Of a stretch of 64,000 bases of DNA, positions 1-12,809 are shown piece by piece. The notes under the pieces were generated by a model, which had not been told where the DNA came from, did not search any database, and worked only from the letters and a program-made list of their open reading frames with translations. The DNA comes from Stereum hirsutum FP-91666 SS1 (Eukaryota; Basidiomycota; Agaricomycetes; Russulales; Stereaceae): positions 163,676-227,675 of the forward strand of contig NW_006763135.1 of NCBI RefSeq assembly GCF_000264905.1. Direction: 5' to 3'. Within the stretch, counting starts at the first letter, position 1. Every line of letters begins with the position of its first letter. Made by a program: the position numbers and the translations under genes.

Positions 1-1181
1 TTTGCGGAGCCACCGAAAGCTGTTGCAGTTTAACTGTGCACACCAAGGATGCTCACTTCCTCGCAGCTTGTAGCTTGTTGATAACGGTGGCGATTCTGAG
101 CACGAGCACGACCATTTGCTCAGGTAAGTTGCAGGCATCCCTACAGCTCTACATATGCACTCCGTACCTCTGTCCTGTCCTTCCAAGTACCTTCCGTTCG
201 CTCCATCTATTCGCAGCATTCCCGTATGACACCGCAATGTCTTCTCGCTCCCCGTCACCATTCTCTGTCCCCTTCCTCCACCATGTTCTGTACCATGGAC
301 AACGGGCCATGGATTCAAACGGTCCTGAAGAGACCCCGATTCTCCCTGCTTGTCCCGTGGAATTGTGTATATCATATCTCCATATACATCTCGAGGCTTG
401 AAGACCACGGGTCTCAGTAGTAGGTACTTCGAACGACCCGCTGTCTATCCCTTCTTTTCAGGGAGCGAGAACTTTAAGTTGTTGCTGTGCTAGTTTGTAC
501 AGGAGACGTTCTCCCACTTTCATCGGCTCATAGCCCATCCAACTTTTATGTCGCATCGATGTACTGTACGGTATAGTAGTCTCAGAAAGGTCCTGCCCTT
601 TGTAGTCAGGATTGCGATGTACATATGAATATATATATGAATTTTTGCTACTTTTCGGGTGCCACACAGCGACCAGAATCGCACTGACCGCACTGAGACG
701 CCCTGACAGCCCTGACAGGCCCTGACGAGCTCTCGAGACCTCACGGACTTTCGCGGAACGGATCGTCAGGGCCGCTCAGGGCTTCTCAGGGCCTCTCAGG
801 GATTTCCAAGAGTTCTGATGACTACACCGATACGACTAGATAAAGGGATTCGAAAGCAGGTATTCCTTTGTCCGGGCGGTTATGAACAAGTAAAGCAATA
901 CGCTAACACGAAAAACACTATTGTACTACGGTTGAGAGCATGCAAAACGGATGGCAACACGGCAAGTACGAAGACAGTGACGACGAAGCAGAGACACTGA
1001 GTAACAACGAAATAAGCATACGAAAAAATACGAATAGAACGTAATGGTGGGTAACATCGGGCGAGCAATGTACATTAAACGAGAAAACGAAAGAAGATGG
1101 CGCGTGTGATGAATGGGTACAAGCCCCATAGATGACAACATTCTTAGTCTCCAACAAGCGAAGCATGATGTCCAGTCCAAG
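1..1181. other. Intergenic, no gene supported
   Basis: I see no exon chain here that holds together on either strand. The stretch lies downstream of the minus-strand zinc-finger gene and probably contains its 3' UTR. The only visible structure is a cluster of short inverted repeats at about 690-806. Confidence 0.5.
690..806. repeat. Cluster of short inverted repeats (CCCTGAC / TCAGGG)
   Basis: The left half has several copies of CCCTGACA(G). The right half has five copies of TCAGGGC or a close variant, in the opposite orientation. A spacer of about 45 nt separates them, so the two sides can pair in several registers as an imperfect hairpin. I cannot assign a function; it could be a small MITE remnant or lie in the 3' UTR of the neighbouring gene. 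Confidence 0.5.
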
Positions 1182-4100
1182 CTAATCCTTCGACAAATCG
1201 TCCTTGAGAAAATCGTTGTATGTTAGCTTACGAGGCAAGGGCAAGTCGTTTGCGACCCTTGCAGAAACAGCTGGTACGGAAACCGGCGCGGGCACAGTAG
1301 AAGCAATTGTAGACCCAGACGCAGATGTCGATGCAGGTGTAGAATCAGTTACTGATGTAGGTGCAGATTCTGGCGCAGAGGTCTTTGCAGTGGAATCGGA
1401 TGCAAACTCTGGTGCGGATGGAGCTGCTACTGCCGTAGGGTGGGAGTTGGATGTCGCGGCCACGGCATCGGAAGCAGATACTGGTGTCGCTTCAGACGCA
1501 ACATCAGACGTGTCAGGGCACTCTGGCTTCAGATCTGAGACAATGGCCATGAACGTGGCCCACATCGTGAGTTCATGGCTGAACTCCTGGGCTTCCACCA
1601 CGAGATCGGGTTCCTTGAAAAACTCGGCAACCTCGTCATTTCGTGGAACTACTTCCACTTCCGTAGCACGACGGGAAGCACTCGTACCACTGTCTGGTGC
1701 TTCAATGTCAGAGCAAGACAGTGTGGGGGACGGCGGTGAGGGAGGTACGACAGGATTAACGGTTGTATCCAGCGATTCAACGGAAGGGACACAGCCAGTA
1801 GCTCCAATGCCAGAGCAAGACAGTGTGGGGGACGGCGGTGAGGGAGGTACGACAGGATTAACGGTTGTATCCAGCGATTCAACGAAAGGGACACAGCCAG
1901 TAGCTTCGTCTTTTTGGTTGTCGGTGTGTAATACTGAGGTCGAGTCGTTTACGGGTGGGCTCGGATCCTTGGAGGGGGGCTGGGGCTGGGTATCATCCTG
2001 AGCATCTCCACGCTCAGAGGTCTGAGAATCGTCGTTGGTCTCGTCATGCGGTGTGTCTTGCCGAGACGGTGGTGGCAGCACTCGCTCCAGAGAAGCGATC
2101 TTGACACTGCCTGACAGATGTGAGCGTTTTCGTGGCACAAATGACTCTTCCAGCCTCGACCTCTTCAGGGAAGGTCGAAGGCCAATATCCTGCGGTGGAA
2201 TAGAGCCCACAACAGACGAGAATTCGCTCGGGCCAATAATCGCGTCGGTGAGTGGGGCAGGTGAAACGAGTGAGCTTCCATGGGACGAATGAACTGGATG
2301 GGGTGCTTGGGAGAGTCCGCGACGATCGGTTTCGGGGTGAGGAACCGCTACATTTGTTGGAGGTGACTCAAAGTGGAATTTCGGCGTTTCTGATCCACGA
2401 GCAGTGGAGGTAGCTGAGCTGCCAAGCGCTGGCGATAGAGTCATTGACGATGTAGAGGGTGATGTGTAGGCTAAAGACCTAGAGATCGCGTCGTCTCCAT
2501 AGAGGGCGGGATAGTACTTGGTGGGCAACCTTACCTGAGGAACAGGAACTGTATGAGATAACGCTCCGCTAGGCATGTCAGCAGACGGCAAGACCAAGGG
2601 CGGGGATGATGCAGAGGTATACAGAGCTACGAGATCTTCGCCAATGTGTGGTGTGAAGGGAGAGAATACCACTGGGCTATTCTCTGCTGGAGCGGTTCCC
2701 TGAGAAGACGGTCTCGCGGTCATGTTCTCCGAGCGTAGCTCAGGAGGAAGGTCTGCCTCCCTGATCGTCTTCCAGTCGTTGTATGACGACGTTCCCGCGT
2801 GCTTTTTATCGCTGCACTTTGCCTTCTCATCTTGATCACTTAAAGTAAAGAAACGCCATCGGTCGGCATATGCGGCTGGAACGGTCTCTCCGGGAAGGTA
2901 CAGTATGGTGCCGAACCCTGGGAACGTCACCGCTTTTGGGAGTCCCTTGATCACGACAGGTCTCATTGCGCGGCAGGTGGAATATTCGTCTCCCTTCTTC
3001 GTCTTTCGGTGCCTGGCGTCGACCTGACCTGGTCGGCCCACGCTAAAGGGAAGAGAATAAGAGTCGGATAAAAGGAAGGGGTTGAAAGACTCACAAATAG
3101 CCGTTCGGACAAAGGTGGAAATTGCCACAGTACTCGAACTCAAAGGTGTCTTGAACCTCAAAGGAGTATTCCCTAATATGCGTGTTGGATTGCAAATGTC
3201 TGGTCGGGTGCTTCATTTGGGATAGTTGGCCGCTATTGCAGCAGCACGGGTTCGGGATCCCTATACGTTCCAGCTAATATGCAGGATCGATCAGAAAGCA
3301 ATTAGGCATTTACAACTATGGTGGCACGTACACAGAGTTTGTTCGCCGGAGGCGGTTCTGTGGGTGCAATTTCGGGTGGATAATTACGCTGTGGATCCGT
3401 GAACACCCGAGCCAGGAGTTGAAGAGCGAGAGGATCTCGGTGAGGCAGTGCTTTGTAAGCACTGTATAGAGTTTCCAACGGACAGTGAACGTAGCATGCT
3501 GACGGAGTATCAAATGCGCAGGAACACATGAGGGTCCTCGATGGATCGGTGGTCGGAAGAATGGCGGGGTGGATCGCAGACCCTATGGAATGATGTGTCC
3601 CATTCGATGGTAGAGTGCCATGAGGCATGTGCGAGCCGGATGCGAGGGGACCCTGTGTTAGAGGCGGAGAAGGACTGGGCCATTGCCCCAATGTCTCAAT
3701 ACTATGACCGTGTCGGGCAGACATTAGCCCATCAGAGAAAGCAGACGAGCGTCGAAATGAGGACTCGGTGGTGGAAGTGAACTGGGCGAAGGGTTGGGAA
3801 GGGGTGGTAGGCACGTAAGGAGTTGAATGGGTATGCGACGGGTTGTGGTTGTGACCTGCGAGCTGAGAGGATGATGAAGACGACAAGGGAAGATGAACTG
3901 CTGAAGTTTGGAACTGTCGCTGAATCTGAGAGAAAAATGACCCGTAGGAGCTAGTGTCAGTTCTAAAGACGAAAAAAGGTAGGCTCTTCAGTGTCGACAC
4001 ATGGAACGATGCAGAGGATGAGGCGTACTCTCGAAAATCTGCCTGCCCAGTCCCTGACGTCTCAAAGTGTCCCGCATTCTCGGGGAATATCATACGGGTG

Positions 4101-4231
4101 GCAAAATAGGAACTACTCGATTCTTGTGGAGGCAGAATGGCCTGGCTGGAGGCGGAAGGCGACTGGGAGATCGTCGAAGGCCACCGATTTCGACGCGCGG
4201 GGCCAGGTGCCGAGTGTGTTTGACCAGACAT
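1182..4231 (-). CDS. Large zinc-finger-pair protein with Ser/Thr/Pro-rich tails (family member 1)
   Basis: Three exons fit: 4231-3332, 3273-3095 and 3042-1182, about 979 aa. The first intron (58 nt) is in phase 0 and the second (52 nt) in phase 2. Residues 1-300 are low-complexity Ser/Thr/Pro/His. The middle exon encodes a Cys/His-rich module: PCCC, then RHLQSNTH (finger 1), then YCGNFHLC, a C-x5-C pair. Exon 3 supplies ARHRKTKKGDEYSTC, completing a C2HC-like second finger. Next comes a short conserved block (RPVVIKGLP...GTILYLPGETVP) that recurs in the gene at 58.0 kb. The remaining ~550 residues are low complexity and end in LTYNDFLKDDLSKD. A 34-residue segment is tandemly duplicated. A nuclear or nucleic-acid-binding role is inferred from the fingers only. 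The start is uncertain, and a further intron near 3970-4010 is possible. Confidence 0.75.
1703..1906 (-). repeat. 102-bp in-frame tandem duplication inside the zinc-finger gene
   Basis: Two adjacent copies with a 102-bp offset (34 codons) differ at only a few bases. They encode repeated ATGCVP(F/S)VESLDTTVNPVV-type segments. The near identity implies a recent duplication, or selection for length variation, in the disordered tail. Confidence 0.85.
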
Positions 4232-7055
4232 GGACGTCCAATCTGGAGGATCGATGATGATGAGGTGTCGATGGTGTTAGGCGACGACGCGGATGCAGAG
4301 TATGGCCAGGAGTAGAATCGCAACAACGACAAGTGGAAGTCTGCCAACGAAGAGGTTGTGAGAGGTTAGAGAAAGAGGGAGGTCAGTGAGGCCGAGTGTG
4401 ACAGTCGTGCGGAAGTTCAATTCGCGTGACCAGTCGCGTCCACGGACGCTCCCATCCTCATCGCCCCGAGCGGTCACAGCCGAACATTCCGTACGAAGCC
4501 GAACCTCACAAAGGCCCTTCTCAAAAGAAACGTAGGAGTGTCTTATAATGAAATTTGCATGTAAGCCTGTAAAGAGTATCAATGTAAGCCATGTTTCACA
4601 ATCAGTACCTTGTTCGCTTGAACAGACAGGGTGATTTGGCTGAGCAACTACTCACCTTTTCTCGTCGGTTAGAGTTGAAATAGACACAGATCCCTACTGA
4701 AATGAGAGATTAAATACATTTTTACGAAGTCGATGGGGAAACGTTCTTTTTTGTTCACTTATGTTAGTTGACAACTCTATCGGTGGACGGCGGGATTTCG
4801 GGATGCGAAAGGGGTTTCAATTTATTGTGAACAAGCATATGAATGACATGGGCGACGTGGTGAAAGCAGCCACAAAGAGACATGACGGGATTTGGAAAGG
4901 CGATGGAGGATAAATATCAGCAATAACAGAAGATGGAAAAGTCCGTCCATGAACGGTAAAGAGGTGGTCAGAAGCTGAGATAGAAAGTATATGTACGCTA
5001 TTGCCGTGATATTAGTGAATACTGACCGTACAGAGCTCGTAGATTAGGTTCGGGAGAAGATACTATGCCGAGTCTGCGCAATGATGTACCAGTAATACGG
5101 ATACTTGCCTCTGGCAGCGTGTCGAAGTACGTCGATGTACTGTCAACAACACATGGTGGGATGCCCAATATAGTACCCCAGCGCTAGGAAATACCAACCA
5201 TACGATGAAAGAATACGATTTTACCTACCGCTTGTCAGCCACCGACGAAGGCATCAGCGGACAATACCGGTCTGGTAAACGCTCTATCATGGTGCAATAG
5301 ATTTATGTGAAGATAGATCGCGTGTAGTAGTATCGAGATTCAGAGATGGTACGAGGCCGATCATGCGAGAATAGAGCAAGCAGGATTCGAAGCAAGTCCG
5401 AAAGTTGTGTAGTCGGTGCCAGCAGCGCTACGGTTGACTGTCGAAGTTTGGATAAGTCATACATTCGACCAGGGCTTCCGTGATAGTAAATATACTTCTC
5501 CGGTTGCCAATTCAGTATGTTAAAAGGGTGGCGGTTGAGGTGGTAACACACAGATATCTCCCTAGTCTTCGGTGGTGAGGTGACATCCCGAGTTCAACAT
5601 TGGCGAGGGACGTGATCCTGACGTGGCGCGATAAGAACCACAGCGAAGACTGCCAGGACAAGTTGGAGCTGTCTGAGGGGGAACGAATGACTACTATAAG
5701 CGCATGAATGGCCAGTGCAGTAACCTCCTGTATGCGTGAATGAGGGCGATCGAAACCGAGCTGAATGTTGAACATAACGAGGATAGATCGGAGAGTTTCG
5801 GAACGAGTGAAGCATGGAGGATATTTGGCATTATTTGTGCACAATCGCCACAATACATCTGCACGCTGTGGCGCCCTGCCTATCACTTTACTCTCTTCCC
5901 CTCTGCATGCTGAGAACAGCTACTGCCTTGGTTTTCATAACACATGATTTTAGTTTCGGTATAATGTCACTAACAGAGCTCAAAAGATAGTTACCAATGG
6001 TTCGGGCATAGTCCATTCGAAGAACAAGAACAAGAACGGCCGCCAACTCATGTTCTTCGCTAGTTCTACGTCGGCAGACTTCTGTCCCTCCAACTAGGTA
6101 TTCTTCTGGCTTGTCGATGCAAAGTCTCTCATTGAGGCATGGAAAGGTGCGTACCTCCTTGTAATATTCTCAATGCGAGTGCGAAGAGGTACATGCGTCG
6201 CCCTGACCTAGTCCCAGGTTCCTCGTCGCGTTCAACGTACTTGCATCTCCCAGCACGACACCAAGACAAGTTCAAATGGGATCATCGAACCGTCTGATGT
6301 GGTGAAGAGCTCTGGGTGTTGTACGGAAGGATAGAAGATGGGTCACCAGAGGAGGTTCAGAAAGGTACGTTTCATTCGAGCACTCCCTTTGCTACATTGC
6401 AATGGTACCCAGGCCGTATTGTGGAACTTCGTTTCGTGTCTGTGAAGACGAATTCCGTTCTGGTTCTGCGATTCAAACGAACCGAATGCTTCATGGTCTT
6501 CCATTTACATCGTATCTTTGTGCGAGCGTGTCCCATCATTTCCGTCCAGTACAAAGTCATGCGAGCACAAACTAATCATTTATCTCATTAGTTGCCTTGT
6601 TCATCTTTCTCCTGCTGCCCCCCGTCCTCCTGACAGAGGCGACCAACATGCCTACATATGTGCCTAACGTGATGTGCTCGCCACACCACGAAGGCCGAAG
6701 CAAACCTCCATCAAGACTGGTTCTTGACGAACCGAAGCGTACGACGGAAGTCGTTGGCGGGTACGAGCTGGGAGAGGGTACCGAAGACGGTGGATGCCTT
6801 GTGGATGAGAGTGGTCTGCTGCGGTTATGTGAGTATCTATCGAGGAGTCCAGGTTCTGCTGGTGCGATCGTATTGATGTGTTCAATGTTTAGACGCCTTT
6901 TCCGAGCTGCTGACGTTCATAGAACAGGGATGCGTGGTCTCGGGGAACTTTCGAGTAGGATGGTAATATAAGTGAGTCTGTTTCGATAGCTCATCAGTTG
7001 ACGGTAAACTCAGACCCTCCTATTACTTACAATCGACCGCCGGGTCGAAGTGGTA
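4232..7055. other. Unresolved region, possible 3' end of a membrane-protein gene near 4277-4582 (-)
   Basis: On the minus strand, 4582-4277 reads as an open segment ending in a strongly hydrophobic stretch (LPLVVVAILLLAILCIRVVA) and a stop. A good donor/acceptor pair (gtgagt...ctttacag) lies at about 4662-4583. I could not build a complete in-frame gene, and the stop is only about 46 bp from the start of the zinc-finger gene on the same strand. Across 4.7-7.0 kb I see no exon chain I would defend. Confidence 0.3.
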
Positions 7056-7265
7056 TTATAGGCCCATTCCACCCATACTACTCGTCACCAACTGCCTGCC
7101 CATCGTGTTCTTCATCGGAGTCTTGGCTTCAGCCTTGTACTGACATAGTTCCTCTTGAATAGCTTGTTGTTCTTGCGCCTTCAGCGCAGCCCTCCGGGAT
7201 ACAGCGTCAGCGGGGGAGTTCATTTCGACTAGTGAAGCTTGTCGAGAGGAATGTGTGCAACCCAT
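7056..7265 (-). CDS. Possible small N-acylated protein
   Basis: A 69-codon minus-strand frame starts MGCTHSSRQ, a pattern that fits N-myristoylation plus palmitoylation at Gly2/Cys3. It continues with a helix-prone stretch (SRRAALKAQEQQAIQEELCQ) and ends in GGMGL. The same frame is open upstream to 7538, so the true start could lie further 5'. No family is recognised. It could also be a chance frame or the last exon of a larger gene whose previous exon ends near HITLYWHNENRTRWVAHIPL. Confidence 0.3.
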   Translation of the reverse strand: MGCTHSSRQASLVEMNSPADAVSRRAALKAQEQQAIQEELCQYKAEAKTPMKNTMGRQLVTSSMGGMGL

Positions 7266-8107
7266 CGCGTACGATTCTCGTTGTGCCAGTACAGTGTGAT
7301 GTGGATGGTTTGGTTCACATCGCGTGGACGTATGAAAATATGCGGAGATGACGATTCGATGACGATCGTTGCTTGGAGCAAAGCAACTTCGAATCTCCGC
7401 GTGTAAGGTTCGCAGAGCGATAATCCACGTGGTGAGAGATCTACTGATGGTCTGGCCATACGACCTTATTCCATTGTTCTCGTATGTACTGCCGCAGAAT
7501 CCTCCAATCAGTTTCGTATCGCCCAGGTTATTGCCCATGCATCTACCGAGACCACTAGTACTGTCCTCCGACGTCCCGGCTCCTCTGATTGGCCGATAAA
7601 CATTGCCTCAATTTCCAATCAACCATCTTGCGTTTCGGAAGGATATGCGACTTACTCGTCTACCAAACTCTCAGGAAATATTGCGCACAGTCGTGGTCAC
7701 AGGCGACCCCATTTGCTGCAGGTTCTTTTTTAGTGGGGGAGACTGACCGCAATCAAGTGTCACTCCAGACAAAGAAACGCGTAAAGCGCGTGACGTCACG
7801 CGTTCGTGACTCGCGGATGCCCCGAAGTCTCTTCCGCTCAATTACCCCTATCTTTTTTCTCTGACCGCGAGGGTACTCTGGATGTTCCTCGAAGCTGCTC
7901 AACGCGGCCAATACGAAGATATCCGAGCACAATGAATTTTGCCCGCGGCCTCTCAGCGGAAATCTTTCGCTTGAGTCATCATGGTCACCATCCGTGCACA
8001 AATCCTACTTCCACATCTCCAGTCTTTACGTTTGCCATCGTCTCACAGCTCCAAGCGCAAGGGATAGCACACATAGACGATATATCGCTTCAATCTTCAC
8101 AACAGTA

Positions 8108-9760
8108 ATGTCCTCCTCACCTCAAACCCGTAAAAGAGTTCTCGGGATTGGTTCCCCTCGTTTCGCCCACACCGAATTCGAAGACCTCAAACAGATCGCA
8201 GACGTCTTTTGGTTCACACCGGAGACGCACCCGCAGGTCGTGGATGGAGTGGCGAGGCTAGTAAAGGAGCATGGGCCTATGGACGCCGCATACGTGTTGT
8301 TCGGAACAGCGAATTATGGGCCATTTATGCAGGATGTATTGGGTGAGCTTTTCTCCACTCGGGTTGGAACGCGTGAAGGTCGGATGGGGGCTGATTTGAT
8401 TTGTGGTGGTGCATGCAGGTCCCCTGTTTCCTGGATGTGGGCTGTTCGCGTCCGGAGGAGCAGGCTATGATGATGTTCCAACCGAATGGCTCGCTGAACA
8501 CGGAGCATGTACGTCTTACTCTTTCTCCTCTCACATGCGTACCCATTCTGGTCCACGCCCTTCCTGTCTTCAACTCGTTTCACTTTCTTAACTCAACTCT
8601 CAACGTTCCCCGTCTAGATGCAGCAAACACCCCCACCGCGGTGACCTCCGCCACCGCCGACCTCACCCTCTTCCTCACCCTCTCCGTCCTCCGCAACACC
8701 TCCTTCGCCGAATCCGTCCTCCGCCAAGGAGTTTGGCGAGACGGGTTAGAATTGGCGGAAGACCCAGACGGGAAGACATTTGGAATCTTCGGGATGGGCG
8801 CAATTGGGAAGAGTGTGGCGCGGAAAGTCGGTATGCTGGGTATGAGAGTGGTGTACTTCAATAGGCGGAGGTTAGGCGAGGAAGGTAGGTTTGGCCATTT
8901 GACTTCTTACTGAGACGACTGGATGCTGATAAAATCTTTTTACGCATAGTTGAGAAGGAACTGAACGCTACGTATGTGTCTGAAGACGACCTATTAGCAC
9001 AGAGCGATGTGCTCTCGCTGCATTGTCCATTGACCCAAGAGACCACTGGATGGCTCAATGCCGAGCGGATAGCGAAGATGAAGGATGGCTCCTTCCTCGT
9101 AAACGTGAGTCTGATCCTCACTTTATCTTTCGAAGCCTAATTTCCTAACCTGATCTCAACATGTCCATAGACCTCTCGTGGAGCCGTGGTCGACGAACAA
9201 GCCCTGGTAAATTTTCCTGCTATCTTTCTTCCTAGCTCCCACACACCCGCATCGTCCCTCTAAACGGGGACTTCTTTGCTGACCAACGCCTTCCATCATT
9301 CACACCACGTTTCGGCTTGGACAGATCTCAGCTCTCGAATCAAGAAAGATCCGTCGTGCAGGCCTCGACGTTTTCGTTAATGAGCCCAAGCCGAACGAAT
9401 GGTTCACCAAATCGCCATTGGTGACGGTACTGCCACACTGGGGCGCGTTCACGACCGTAAGTCCTCTTTTGGCCCTCACTTTTTTTTCCCTAAGGGGCGC
9501 GCTTTTTTTGATCCCTCGATCCCTCCATCGAGTGCTCGATTCCACTGGTCCCCTCATCGTTTTCTTCGTTATTTGTGTCGTCAATAAATTTTCGAGGACG
9601 GTTATGGACGACTTGACACTTATGCGGATATATGTTACAGGGCACGATTCATAGAGGCGAACGTGAAGTGCTGGATAACGTCAAGCAGTTCGTGCTCACG
9701 GGAAAACCACGATACCCGGTCAACAATCCAGTGAAGAAGAGCTCAGCGTCAAGTTCGTAG
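8108..9760 (+). CDS. D-isomer-specific 2-hydroxyacid dehydrogenase (glyoxylate/hydroxypyruvate reductase-like)
   Basis: Seven exons fit: 8108-8342, 8419-8508, 8618-8884, 8950-9104, 9171-9206, 9325-9456 and 9641-9760, giving about 344 aa, normal for the family. These enzymes reduce 2-oxoacids such as glyoxylate or hydroxypyruvate with NAD(P)H. The Rossmann motif GMGAIG is present (FGIFGMGAIGKSVARKVG), followed by a basic YFNRRR segment. The catalytic triad is visible: Arg in TSRGAVVD, Glu in DVFVNEP and His in LPHWG. The segment ANTPTAVTSATADL is the usual conserved helix before the NAD domain. No peroxisomal signal is seen at the C-terminus (SSASSS). Exact substrate cannot be told from sequence. 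The TPR gene follows on the same strand. Confidence 0.9.
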
Positions 9761-10170
9761 ACGCCGCTTTGAATTTTTTACATCCGGGTTGGACGCTCGG
9801 TGGTGGCGGATGGACAGACCTTGATCGAGCGAATGGGAGGAAGGTCGTGCATGGTCGCTCGTTTGTAAACATAACGGGAAGACAGTGAAGAATGGCACGG
9901 TATCATAGGATGACATTTATCGCTGAACAAATATGAAAGATGTTAAAGACCCTCCATGCGGAGTGCAAAAAGGCGCGGCGTCCGCATCCGGCTTTCGCCG
10001 AGGCGTCTCGTGGTCGAAGAACTCTCATCGCAATTGGCGTGGCAACATCTCCTCGACACAGTATCTCTCTGTCTGGTCCTGTGCGTCTTCGCCAGCTTTA
10101 TTTCTTGGCTATCTTGTTGTTAATCTGTATGTTCTATGCAGACAACGACCGTCTACTCGGATCTGTATCG

Positions 10171-12527
10171 ATGGACTCAGCCACCTCTGCAGCCACCCTC
10201 AAAGAGGAGGGCAACCGAGCTTTCGTGGGCAAAGACTATGATACCGCTCTTCTCAAATATGATGAGGCTCTGCGGTCCATGGGCATGATCAATCTTTCCG
10301 ACGGGGACCGGAAGCTTCAAGCTGTCATGCACACGAATAAATCTGCTTGTAACGCCTCCTTAAAGAAGTCTGTACTTTTTCCCTTCAATGCTGAGGCACG
10401 CATTCCAAGCTCTTATGACCTTCCAGGTACCCGGAGGCTGCAAGTGATGCGAAAAAGGTAGCCCAACTTTCTATGTTATTGCCTTACGTCTCACTTCAAT
10501 CGGAAACGTTGCAGGGTACCGATATTGACCCTATGTTTCCAAAAGCTTGGGCACGATTGGCGACTGCACAACAGGTGGATACCACGGTTTCATCCGGAAA
10601 TAGTGTCCACTTTGACATTTGCGCATAGGCTATGCATCTTCCGGTCGATGCCATTGCTAGTTGGCAAAGAGCCTTAGCTCTGCTCTCCAAAGAGAATTTG
10701 TCACCTTCCGAACTGACGCAAAAGAAACAATACACTGAATCTCTTCGGAGGCTCACAACTGATGGATTGCCCAGCGCCGTGCCAGAACCTGACGATAGAG
10801 CCCCAATTTCTCAGTTTCGTATCGAGGATGCACCTTGGACGAGGGCGTTGGCGATGGTAATGCCATTGTATGATGCTGGTGATATCACGAGTAGCGTGCG
10901 TAAAAATAAACTCTCTAGTACGTATCCTGCCTTCTGACATCGTCGTCGTCGCCACGAAGGCCTGGGCGATCAAGGAGGCATACGCAGTACGTTCCTTTCC
11001 CATTCACCATAGATACGCTTTCACTGTCCATTCAGTGTTGGGTAGAGGGTGAAAAATGCATGAAGACCATCAGAAAGATGACGGGCCAAGGCGGCCTTGT
11101 AACGTACGCGGGGTCGACTGGGGTATGTACCTCGGTTTGGTTCCGCAGAAACCTGATTGTTCACAGCAGCAAACCACCTAATTTAGGCCCTCATGTACTT
11201 CACAAATGCTGTATTAGACGACTGTCGTATTTTCCATATTGATAGCAGCGAATGGTTTGCCAAGTTTGATTTGAATGGTACGCTCAACTTTGTCTCCAAG
11301 ATAGTACTTCAACCTCCTGAAAGCTACTTTCAGCACATTTCGAGGAGTCTCAGACACGCGCACCTTCTGCATCTGAGTCTATCCCTACCATTACGGGCCA
11401 GATAAAGCGACTCTTTCTAGAGGGTGGCTTTAAGCTCTCTCGGCCTGCTTTTGGGACCGTTGTACGGTGCGTCGCTCTACTGAGTCATGTCCTTCCTTTT
11501 ATCGCTGCAGAACATGTACTGAAGTAGTCTGAATATGCTAGGAAGCTCGTTATGTTAGCGTTCACCCGAGCTACCGTCATGAACGATCATATCAAGTCGA
11601 CTGGTCTACTCGATAAAGCGTTAGACATTCTCGCTTGGGGTCAACAGGAGTGGGCCACCGCCAGCCGAGATGAAAGGGGTTCAGTATTGGAAGATACCTG
11701 GATCAGAGGAGTACGGACCATGCGGCTAGAGCATTTTGTCCAGGTCGGTGTTCTATTACACGTTCGGTTAACTTATAGTAGCTATAACCAACTAATGTAT
11801 CATTATACAGGCATTTCGCACCACAGAAGGCGTAGACGCTCGATTCACGCTATACGGGCTTCAATGTTTAGCTCAGGCCGCTTTGAATGAGGTGGAGGCT
11901 GCGAAGGATAGTCTTCCAGAAGTAATGAAGATGGGTCCTGGTTTCACGAACGCATTCTATCGGTACCCCAAAGCCGTCGCCCTCAAGTAAGCCGTTTTCG
12001 TCCCCAACATCGGCCCACGCCACTAATGCGGGCGACAGAACCCAGGGATTTGTCTTCAATCAACTTGCTCAAGCCTGCCCTCGCGAAGAGAAGGAGAGAA
12101 TATTGGATCTATTTGGCCAATCTGGGCGGAAGTATCTCGAGGCGTCAAATATATATCCCAAAGATGATGAATATCACTGTTGTAGGCCTACATTCTGAAC
12201 CATCGTCCGCTTCATACCGCCCGCTCTCAACTATCTTTCTTCGTGACAGATTGGAAATGTGTTGCTATGATCTCCTTATGCCGCTCTCATGCCAAATTAT
12301 CTGAGACCCTCCCTCTCATCCCTGAGATACGCGACTCTATCGTAGCGTCCAAGCAGATTTGGGACCGGGAGATCACGATGATACGTCAAGCGGAAGGATT
12401 CATGGAGGATTTCGAGGAGATTGAGGCCGAAGTTAGGCCGAAGCTTGAGGCAGGAACGTTGACGATGGACGACAGGTATTGGTTAGAGGGGTATGAGTAT
12501 GACGATCTCGGGCAGAAGATTTGCTGA
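10171..12527 (+). CDS. TPR-repeat protein of unknown function
   Basis: A chain of about a dozen exons starts at 10171. The N-terminus is a TPR block: LKEEGNRAFVGKDYDTALLKYDEAL, then TNKSACNASLKKYPEAASDAKK, then MFPKAWARLATAQQAM and a fourth helix pair. This arrangement is typical of the three-TPR unit of Hsp70/Hsp90 co-chaperones and relatives. The rest (ALMYFTNAVLDDCRIFHIDSSEWFAKFDL; LDILAWGQQEWATASRDERG; the C-terminal WKCVAMISLCRSHAKL to YDDLGQKIC) matches nothing I can name. Introns are 45-75 nt. The gene is convergent with the TTC27-like gene, with 282 bp between their stops. Domain call firm; function unknown; some internal exon borders (near 10890-10965 and 11460-11540) are less certain. 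Confidence 0.75.
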
Positions 12528-12809
12528 TGTTGTGTTAGTTGTCAAGAGTGAGTTTTGTCTTCGAATCGACGTCCCTGCTTGGTCGAATGTGTCCAATACT
12601 ATGACCATGACGGCGGATATTTACCGCCTGTACCTGTTCGTAACAACGCTGAACTGTTTCTGCGCTGCGATGAACATTAGAAGAAACAGTCGACCCAATC
12701 TAGTGGACAAGAGAAGTACAGACAAAAGATAGCGCTACATGTTGTCTATGTTACAATAGCGTGTTCTTCCCGATTGACCGTATCTTATATCTGACGCATA
12801 ACTTCCAGC

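Noticed and set aside
1204..2001. 265-codon plus-strand frame opposite the first zinc-finger gene
   Set aside because: It is antisense to a low-complexity Ser/Thr/Pro coding region and contains the antisense image of the 102-bp duplication; no splice context or domain.
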